64,000 nucleotides of DNA from an uncultured Opitutia bacterium (GTDB lineage Bacteria > Verrucomicrobiota > Verrucomicrobiia > Opitutales > UBA953): assembly GCA_945957395.1 (NCBI GenBank), contig CAMFKE010000010.1:62001-126000 (forward strand), read 5' to 3'. The notes under the pieces were generated by a model. The model did no database searches. It saw only the letters and a list, made by a program, of their open reading frames with translations, and had not been told where the DNA came from. The position numbers were made by a program, and so were the translations under genes. Positions 58,482 through 64,000 of the stretch are shown in pieces (position 1 is the stretch's first letter; every line of letters begins with the position of its first letter).

Positions 58482-59363
58482 TTACTTCGCGGTCTTGGCT
58501 TCGGCCTCGGCCTTCTGCTTGGCGAACTCCTCTTCGGTGACGGCCATGTACAGCTTGGCCTCCTCGATCTCCATGACGTAGTTGCGCACGAGGCTGAAGC
58601 CGTAGGTCTTGGTCATCTCCTCGTTGTTCTTCAGAAGGGTGTCCTCGGACTTCTTGAACTCCTCCTCCAGCTTCTTCTTGGCCTCGGCCTCCTTGGTCTG
58701 GTCGATGGCGGCCTTGAGCTGCACGAGGCGGCTGCGCTGGGCCTGAACGAGCTGCACATTCTGGCGGAAGATGTTGTTCTCGGCGACACCGGCGATGGTC
58801 GCGATGTGGGCGAAGCGTCCGTTCTCGTTCTTGAGGAAGTTGTCCTCCTTGAAGTCCGGCTTCGTCTTGGCTTCGTCGTATTCCTTGTCGGACACGGGCG
58901 TGTAAAGGCGGGTCTTGCCCACTTCGACGAGGTACTGGCGCAGGATGGAGAAGCCGTAGGTCTTCGCCATGAGCGTGTTGTTCTGCTCCAGCGACTTGTT
59001 GGTCTCGTCGAGCACCTTCTTGAGGGCCTCCTTCTCGACCAGCGTAAGGGCTTCCTCGATACGCTGCTGCAGGCGCTTCACCTGCGCGAGCTGGTTCTGA
59101 ACGACGGTGACGTTCTGCTGGAACTGGCGGTTCGCCTCCACCGTCTTGATGGAGCAGACAAGGACGTGCTTGCGACCGTTGGCCTCCAGGGACTCGAAGG
59201 CGGTGGGCTTGGTGTCGGCGGACGCGGGCTGACTGGCGGTGGTCATGGATTTATCGGGGGTGGAGGGGGATTGAGGGACGGTTACAGTTTTGGCGGCCTC
59301 CGGCTCGCCGGCGAAAGCCAGCGGCGCCACGGCGGCGAGGGAAAGGAGAAGTGCGTTGCGCAT
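58482..59363 (-). CDS. Exported coiled-coil protein with an internal duplication
   Basis: A 293-residue secreted protein (signal MRNALLLSLAAVAPLAFAG). The mature part carries two similar halves: KTYGFSILRQYLVEVGKTRLY (about 134-154) and KTYGFSLVRNYVMEIEEAKLY (about 255-275), each preceded by a Glu/Lys-rich coiled coil (EEALTLVEKEALKK; AEAKKKLEEEFKK). No known family comes to mind. It sits behind cvpA and the kinase gene on the same strand, with 58 bases between. Confidence 0.6.
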   Translation of the reverse strand: MRNALLLSLAAVAPLAFAGEPEAAKTVTVPQSPSTPDKSMTTASQPASADTKPTAFESLEANGRKHVLVCSIKTVEANRQFQQNVTVVQNQLAQVKRLQQRIEEALTLVEKEALKKVLDETNKSLEQNNTLMAKTYGFSILRQYLVEVGKTRLYTPVSDKEYDEAKTKPDFKEDNFLKNENGRFAHIATIAGVAENNIFRQNVQLVQAQRSRLVQLKAAIDQTKEAEAKKKLEEEFKKSEDTLLKNNEEMTKTYGFSLVRNYVMEIEEAKLYMAVTEEEFAKQKAEAEAKTAK

Positions 59364-59421
59364 GGGGAGAAGTGGGGGGAAAACGAGTTAGGCTAGGCCC
59401 GGGGGATTCCAAGAAAGAAAC

Positions 59422-60264
59422 CTAGCGTGCGGGACCGGCAAGCGCCCGGTCCAAAAGTGATTCGAGGTCCGTCTCGGCCAGACGACGCTGGAACGATTCG
59501 TCCTCAATGAGAGCCAGCACGCGTGGGTGAGACAGCAGCCCCACGGCGTCATGACGGCGCACCATCTCACGCAGCTCGGAGTCGCTGGCCAAGGGATAAA
59601 AGGACGGATGCGCAGCGATGGCCCGCACCGAGTCGTCAGCCTGCAGGCGTCGAAAGGCCTTCGGATCCCGAAGCACACGCAGAGCCTTGTCCAAAATCCG
59701 CCGGGGACGCTCCGGCACCAGATCAAAACGGGCAAGCGGCTCGGTCCCGGGCCACGCCGCCAACGCCGACTTCACCCGAACCGGCCATCTCAGCAGAGCC
59801 GGTGCGCGTCCGCGGGCGGAGGCCCAAGCCTCGCCCATACCCGCCAACGCCAGAACAAAAGCCAGCGCGACGCCGAACCAGGCGATGCCGACCCAGCAGC
59901 CAACAATCGCCCCGGACACAGGACTCTCGGGCTCGCCGGAGGCCCCCTTGGACCGGCCGCGCCACCAGGCCCAGCCGAACACGGCAAGCCAGACCAGACT
60001 GCCCAGCAGCAGCGTTCCGGCTGCCTCGCGGAGCAGCCAGGGAAATTGCGTTCCGTCGAACAGCAGTCGGCCGAAGGCGGCGCCTCCGGCCGAACAGACG
60101 ACGAGGGAGGCCACCAGCGCCAACACCGACGCGAGCGCCCGCACGGGCCCCTGTCGCATGCCGCGAGCGGCGGCGACCGTCATCGAAACGGTCAGCAAAA
60201 GCGCCACGCCTCCAAGGATGCAGGCATCCCCGAAGGACAGCTCGGCTGCGACGATCTCACCCAA
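59422..60264 (-). CDS. CvpA-like membrane protein
   Basis: A 280-residue protein with four transmembrane helices in the first 145 residues (CILGGVALLLTVSMTVAAARGMRQGP near 15, ALASVLALVASLVVCSAG, LLLGSLVWLAVFGWAWW, CWVGIAWFGVALAFVLALAG), as in CvpA, and a hydrophilic C-terminal domain that is longer than usual (about 130 residues). The RQGPVRAL segment resembles the family signature. Function of CvpA is still not settled. Its start lies 10 bases after the kinase stop, so both are co-transcribed. Confidence 0.7.
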   Translation of the reverse strand: MGEIVAAELSFGDACILGGVALLLTVSMTVAAARGMRQGPVRALASVLALVASLVVCSAGGAAFGRLLFDGTQFPWLLREAAGTLLLGSLVWLAVFGWAWWRGRSKGASGEPESPVSGAIVGCWVGIAWFGVALAFVLALAGMGEAWASARGRAPALLRWPVRVKSALAAWPGTEPLARFDLVPERPRRILDKALRVLRDPKAFRRLQADDSVRAIAAHPSFYPLASDSELREMVRRHDAVGLLSHPRVLALIEDESFQRRLAETDLESLLDRALAGPAR

Positions 60265-60274
60265 GAGACTCTCC

Positions 60275-61381
60275 TCAGGCGGAAGCCATCACCTTGCGAA
60301 TGAGTGCCTCGCGCGCCTCGATGCTCTCGGTCAGCTGGATTTGCACGAGAGCGCGCCGCAGGTTGTGCCCCGGGTAGCGCGTCTTGAAGTACACATCGCC
60401 GGCGAGGTAATCGGCGAAGAAACGAATGCCGAGTTCCAGCGGGATGAGGTGAATCGCGTCGAAAAGGTAATGTTTGTCGGCGTCGGTGAGGAAGTCGCCG
60501 GCCATGGCGAGATACCCCTTGTGCAGGGCCGCGAAAAGGTCCGTGTCGAACACCACGGACTGCAGCTCGGCGGTCTCCTCCCCGGCCGGGTTGCAGCCGG
60601 AGCGCATGCAGTCACCCACATCATAATGGATGAGACCGGGCTGAACCGTGTCCAAATCGACGATACAGGTGCCCTTGCCCGTATCATCGTCGATCATCAC
60701 ATTGCCCACCTTCGGGTCGCCGTGGATGGGACGGGTGATCAGCTCGCCGCGCATCGAGGCGTTCTCCAGCACATGGCAGAACGCCCGGCGCTTCTCGATG
60801 AAGCGCAGGCACCGCTGCGCCTCGGGCGAGGCGGCCAGACGGGCCTTGCCGTCCGCGGTGGCCAGCGCCGCGTCCATTTTCGCCAGATAGCCCGGGGTGA
60901 CATGGAAACCCGGAAGCGCGTAGGCGAGGCGCTCGGCGGGCAGGTCGCTGATCATGCGATGGAAGTGACCCAGCACATAGCCGGCCTCGCGCGCATGCTC
61001 GAGGTTGCGGACCTTCTCGTAGCTGTTGGCGCTGGCGATGTGCGTGATGGCGCGCCACAGGTCGCCCGAGGCGTCGGTCACAAAATCCGCGCCCTCCAGC
61101 GTCTCGATGATTTTGGGAAGCTGCCAGATGCGGTCGGCGGCGTCGGCGCCGGCCTCGATCTTCCTGTGGCAGTGGTCGGTGATCACGCGCATGTTGCGCA
61201 TGATGATCTCCGGCTCGGGGAAGATGGCTTTGCGGATGCGCTGCAGGATGAAGCGCTGCTCGGAAAAGGCCGTTCGGAAGACGACCATATAGGTGTCGTT
61301 CACATTTCCCGTGCCGTGCGGGCGCAGGATGGCGAGTCGGCCTGGAACATTGAATCGACGGGCGATGTCTTCGACGAGCAT
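60275..61381 (-). CDS. NahK-like sugar kinase (APH fold)
   Basis: A 368-residue kinase of the aminoglycoside-phosphotransferase fold, similar to N-acetylhexosamine 1-kinases. Motifs are GTGNVNDTYMV (glycine loop), RFILQRIRKAIF, the catalytic loop ITRPIHGDPKVGNVMIDDD with HGD..N and the IVDLDTVQPG metal site. N-acetylhexosamine phosphorylation would link to the GH89 and GH109 enzymes, but this substrate is inference. It starts close to the tRNA-Thr on the other strand. Confidence 0.78.
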   Translation of the reverse strand: MLVEDIARRFNVPGRLAILRPHGTGNVNDTYMVVFRTAFSEQRFILQRIRKAIFPEPEIIMRNMRVITDHCHRKIEAGADAADRIWQLPKIIETLEGADFVTDASGDLWRAITHIASANSYEKVRNLEHAREAGYVLGHFHRMISDLPAERLAYALPGFHVTPGYLAKMDAALATADGKARLAASPEAQRCLRFIEKRRAFCHVLENASMRGELITRPIHGDPKVGNVMIDDDTGKGTCIVDLDTVQPGLIHYDVGDCMRSGCNPAGEETAELQSVVFDTDLFAALHKGYLAMAGDFLTDADKHYLFDAIHLIPLELGIRFFADYLAGDVYFKTRYPGHNLRRALVQIQLTESIEAREALIRKVMASA

Positions 61382-61466
61382 GGGGCGGGCAAAGCATGAT
61401 TTATCCGCCTCGCCGGCGATTCCAAAGCTCCCCGGATTCGGTTAAAAAATCGTTTCCGAAAACGGC

Positions 61467-61495
61467 TTGCCAAGGCGGGGCCCCCGCCTAGCTAT
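61467..61495 (+). promoter_or_regulatory. Candidate promoter of tRNA-Thr (CGT)
   Basis: TTGCCA, 17 bp, AGCTAT lies so that transcription would begin about 6 bases before the tRNA. The -35 box is good and the -10 poor, so this is only a candidate. Confidence 0.35.
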
Positions 61496-61507
61496 CGTCG
61501 CCTTCTC

Positions 61508-61583
61508 GCCCCAGTAGCTCAGTTGGTAGAGCAGCGGTATCGTAAACCGCAGGTCGTCGGTTCGAATCCGACCTTGGGCTCCA
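61508..61583 (+). tRNA. tRNA-Thr (anticodon CGT)
   Basis: A 76-nt cloverleaf with acceptor GCCCCAG / CTTGGGC, D arm GCTC..GAGC, anticodon stem GCGGT around ATCGTAA, T-arm GTCGG-TTCGAAT-CCGAC, discriminator T and CCA. One acceptor pair (5-68) is C-U, a mismatch. Confidence 0.93.
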
Positions 61584-61591
61584 TATTTTTC

Positions 61592-61627
61592 GGCCCGCGC
61601 CAGGACAACACCGGCGCGGGCCTTCTT
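61592..61627 (+). terminator. Terminator after tRNA-Thr
   Basis: GGCCCGCGCC / GGCGCGGGCC 10-bp stem with an 11-nt loop, then TTCTTATTT. Confidence 0.85.
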
Positions 61628-61667
61628 ATTTCCCCGAGCCTGCCCCGGTGGTTTGCCCGACCGGCAT

Positions 61668-61694
61668 TTTACGATAGCCTTGAAAGACCGTAAA
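61668..61694. promoter_or_regulatory. Small dyad before folE2
   Basis: TTTACG and CGTAAA, separated by 15 bp, lie 21 bases before the folE2 ATG. It could be an operator. Zn-responsive regulation is known for folE2 in other bacteria, but this dyad does not match the known Zur box well. Confidence 0.3.
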
Positions 61695-61714
61695 CCCTAG
61701 GACCAAACCCTTCC

Positions 61715-62686
61715 ATGAGCCAGACCAAGCACGCCCACGAAACCAAGCCGGCCGCCCACGCCCCCTCCCGCGTGTACGACCGCGCCTTCCGCGCGAGCGA
61801 GGCCTACAAGGCGACCCTGCCCGACATGCAGAACACGGACGCCAGCCAGATCCAGGGCGCCAATGTCCCCATCCTGCAGGTGGGCATATCGAACTTCCGC
61901 CTCCCCCTGCTTTTCCTGACGAAAGACGGGGGCAAGATTCAGCTGGAAACCTCCGTTTCCGGCACCGTTTCGCTCTCGGCCGACCACAAGGGCATCAACA
62001 TGTCGCGCATCATGCGCGTCTTCTACGAGTTCCAAGACCGCGTGTTCACGCCCGAGGTGGTCGAGGAGATCCTGCGCAGGTACAAGCAGGACCTGGGCTC
62101 CAGCCGCGCCCGACTGCGCTTGGAGTTCAACTACCCCATGATCAAGCCCAGCCTGCGCTCCGGGCTCAAGGGCTGGCAGTACTACCGCTGCTGTTACGAA
62201 GGCACGATCGACGACCTCGACCGCGTGCGCAAATTCATCCACTTCGACTTCGTCTACTCGTCCGCCTGCCCCTGCTCCGGCGAACTCGCCGAGCACGCCC
62301 GCACGATGCGCGATGTGTTCACCATCCCCCACTCGCAGCGCTCCAAGGCCCGTGTCGTCGCGGAAATCGCCGAAGCCTCCCACCTCACCATCGAGGAGAT
62401 CCAGGAACTCTGCCTCAACGCGCTTCAGACCGAGACCCAGGTGATGGTCAAGCGCGAGGACGAACAGGCCTTCGCCGAGCTCAACGGCGCCTACATGAAG
62501 TTCGTCGAGGACGCCGCACGCCTCGTCTACGAGTCGCTCGATTCAGACAGCAGGATTCGCGACTTCCAGGTGGCCTGCGCACACCTGGAGTCCCTGCACT
62601 CCCATGACGCCGTGGCCGTGATCAACAAGGGACTCCCCGGCGGTCTCTCCGCGGACTTCTCCGAGTTCAAGAACCTCATCTGCTAA
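61715..62686 (+). CDS. folE2: GTP cyclohydrolase FolE2
   Basis: A 323-residue GTP cyclohydrolase I of the FolE2/COG1469 type that starts folate and queuosine synthesis. Hallmarks are [10 protein letters not shown] near 57, [14 protein letters not shown] near 88 and the [15 protein letters not shown] segment with the metal Cys. The C-terminal half has [28 protein letters not shown]. Length fits the family. It is flanked by tRNA genes, each with its own terminator. Confidence 0.95.
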   Translation: MSQTKHAHETKPAAHAPSRVYDRAFRASEAYKATLPDMQNTDASQIQGANVPILQVGISNFRLPLLFLTKDGGKIQLETSVSGTVSLSADHKGINMSRIMRVFYEFQDRVFTPEVVEEILRRYKQDLGSSRARLRLEFNYPMIKPSLRSGLKGWQYYRCCYEGTIDDLDRVRKFIHFDFVYSSACPCSGELAEHARTMRDVFTIPHSQRSKARVVAEIAEASHLTIEEIQELCLNALQTETQVMVKREDEQAFAELNGAYMKFVEDAARLVYESLDSDSRIRDFQVACAHLESLHSHDAVAVINKGLPGGLSADFSEFKNLIC

Positions 62687-62711
62687 ACCGCCGAAGGTTC
62701 CACGGACCGTT

Positions 62712-62745
62712 GAAAAAGCGCTCTCACAGGGGGGCGCTTTTTCGT
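62712..62745 (+). terminator. Terminator after folE2
   Basis: GAAAAAGCGC / GCGCTTTTTC stem with a loop of 12 and T-rich end, 26 bases past the stop. Confidence 0.8.
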
Positions 62746-62784
62746 TTGCGAGGCGCGACCCGCCGCCCAACTTCGCACGCCGAG

Positions 62785-62861
62785 GTGGGCGTAGCTCAGT
62801 TGGATAGAGCAGATGCCTTCTAAGCATCAGGTCGCGCGTTCGACTCGCGCCGCCCACACCA
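62785..62861 (+). tRNA. tRNA-Arg (anticodon TCT)
   Basis: A 77-nt cloverleaf with acceptor GTGGGCG / CGCCCAC, anticodon stem GATGC around CTTCTAA, T-arm GCGCG-TTCGACT-CGCGC, A73 and encoded CCA. All stems pair. Confidence 0.95.
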
Positions 62862-62886
62862 TAAATTGCACGGAGTGCGCGCGGGC

Positions 62887-64000
62887 CTAGCGCGTCTCCA
62901 GGCGCAAGGCGCCGCGCGAATCCACCCCGTCTTTGCCACGCACGGTGACACGAATGACGCAGGAGTTGTTCGTGGTCGCATCGGACGGGAGCTTGATGCG
63001 ATAGGAATTTCGCGAAGACGGCCTGCCGGCCAGGCCGCTGTGCGCATCAGTGGCGACTTCGCGTCCGTCGGCGACGAGCGTGACCTTCTTGATTTCCAGC
63101 GCGTGCGAGCCCGAGCTGTAGGCGAAGTTCACGCCGGTCATCCTGCGGGCCTGTTCGCTTGATAGGGGGTACTCGATGTCCTTCCAGTCCGTGCCGATGC
63201 CGGACGGCGTCCACTCACCCAAGGTTTCCACCTTGGGGGGCGTGACGGCGGGGAGCTTCTCGGCGAGGATTTCGGCGACCGCCGAGCGGGCGGCGCCGAC
63301 CGGGTCGGCGAAGGGCGTCATGCGGCTGATGCCGACGCTCTCCACCCACTTCTTCTCAAAGGCGCCCCGGTCGAAGTTCGTGCCGGCCTTGAGCGCGGCG
63401 AACTGGCCGGCCACGCGGGGCGCGTAGAAGTCGCGCACGAGGCCGCTCCAGACGCGGCAGGAGTAGTCGTTGATGGGCGGGCCCCAGAGGGTGACGATGC
63501 GGCGCGCGTTGTGCTCGCGGGCATCCTGCTCGGCCTTCGAGCCCGGGTGGGCGCGGGCGAAGCCGAGCCAGGTGGTGAGGTTGAGCGTCGGGTGCGATTC
63601 GAGCAGGCGGTCGAGCGTGCCGAGCAGCTTGAGCGCGCGGGCGACGGCGCGGTCGCGCAGGGCGTCGTCACCGGCGTCATGGGCGGCGTAGGCGATGCGG
63701 ATCCACTCGTCGGCGCGCATACCCAGTGCGAGCGCGGCGAATTCCACGGCGTCGACGCGGTAGGCGGCCACATTCTTCAGGGATTCGCCCTGGGCGAGGA
63801 AGTCGTTCGCGGCCTCGATGAAGGAGCGGTCGATCTTGATGCTGCCGGTCCGGCGGGCGACCTGCCAGTTGAAGCCCGGGTGGTCGATCAGTCCGGCGTC
63901 GCAGGTCTTGCGCAGGGTGGCCCAGGAGCGCAGCACGCCCTCGGGCGCGGCGCCGTATCGGGCTTTCGCATACGCGGGCAGCCAGGTGTCGAGATCGATC
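62887..64000 (-). CDS. GH89-type alpha-N-acetylglucosaminidase, C-terminal part
   Basis: The C-terminal 371 residues of a GH89 (NAGLU) enzyme; the gene continues beyond the window on the right, so the 5' end is missing. Hallmarks are IDLDTWLPAYAKARYG, NARRIVTLWGPPINDYSCRVWSGL, and LVRDFYAPRVAGQF with KKW, text that is conserved at the end of NAGLU enzymes. After it comes a short beta-rich module (about 250 onward) with NNSCVIRVTVRG. It removes alpha-linked GlcNAc, for example from mucin or heparan. It converges on tRNA-Arg, with 25 bases between. Confidence 0.85.
   Translation of the reverse strand, partial: IDLDTWLPAYAKARYGAAPEGVLRSWATLRKTCDAGLIDHPGFNWQVARRTGSIKIDRSFIEAANDFLAQGESLKNVAAYRVDAVEFAALALGMRADEWIRIAYAAHDAGDDALRDRAVARALKLLGTLDRLLESHPTLNLTTWLGFARAHPGSKAEQDAREHNARRIVTLWGPPINDYSCRVWSGLVRDFYAPRVAGQFAALKAGTNFDRGAFEKKWVESVGISRMTPFADPVGAARSAVAEILAEKLPAVTPPKVETLGEWTPSGIGTDWKDIEYPLSSEQARRMTGVNFAYSSGSHALEIKKVTLVADGREVATDAHSGLAGRPSSRNSYRIKLPSDATTNNSCVIRVTVRGKDGVDSRGALRLETR

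Overview
The window is GC-rich chromosomal DNA from a diderm, heterotrophic bacterium. Several features point to Verrucomicrobiota: pseudopilins of the AFTL(M/L)E type, a compact type II secretion operon, a single-subunit B-type SdhC, an LptD-like protein, Tat-exported GH109 and NamZ proteins, GH89, and almost no Shine-Dalgarno sequences. Opitutales or a nearby gut lineage is my best guess, and other PVC phyla are not excluded. No rRNA is present, so the placement is inference. I see no prophage, insertion sequence or CRISPR array; this looks like stable core and accessory chromosome.

Layout. 1-3478 (minus) is a three-gene route from succinyl-CoA through succinate semialdehyde and 4-hydroxybutyrate towards crotonyl-CoA (sucD, 4hbD, abfD). 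4013-7417 (plus) holds a secreted clan-D-like glycosidase and bioF. 7452-9010 (minus) holds a secreted unknown and an HPr protein. 9274-11502 (plus) holds pyruvate dehydrogenase E1 alpha and beta. 11805-22939 (plus) is a type II secretion/pseudopilus operon. 22807-25458 (minus) holds a zinc-ribbon membrane protein, two tRNAs and CTP synthase. 25663-28248 (plus) holds a serpin and a DUF1275 membrane protein. 28354-32057 (minus) is sdhCAB. 32251-38576 holds DNA repair genes (vsr, ogt, polX), a secreted hydrolase, a lipoprotein and a GH109 enzyme. 38778-42132 (plus) is bioABD, with a candidate biotin-repressor operator in front. 42173-45198 (minus) holds a PP2C phosphatase and glgB. 45353-50875 (plus) holds lptD, scpA, trxA and small genes. 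50955-52851 (minus) holds thiE and tyrS. 53014-58378 holds a XylR-like regulator, NamZ, a heptose-type nucleotidyltransferase and a prolyl oligopeptidase. 58482-61381 (minus) holds a duplicated coiled-coil protein, a CvpA-like protein and a NahK-like kinase. 61508-62861 holds tRNA-Thr, folE2 and tRNA-Arg. The window ends in a partial GH89 gene.

How the genes work together. Fumarate reductase/succinate dehydrogenase, SucD/4HbD/AbfD and pyruvate dehydrogenase describe a central metabolism that can use succinate or 4-hydroxybutyrate intermediates as electron sinks. GH89, GH109, the clan-D-like enzyme and the NahK-like kinase suggest use of host-type or mucin-type glycans. The serpin, prolyl oligopeptidase and secretion system would act at the cell surface.

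The most unusual structure is not a gene. At least eight loci, most directly upstream of start codons, carry inverted pairs of degenerate 7-bp (heptad) repeats. Each locus has its own heptad sequence around a common GAA-like core. Several run into coding sequence, and GspK can only be translated by reading through one.
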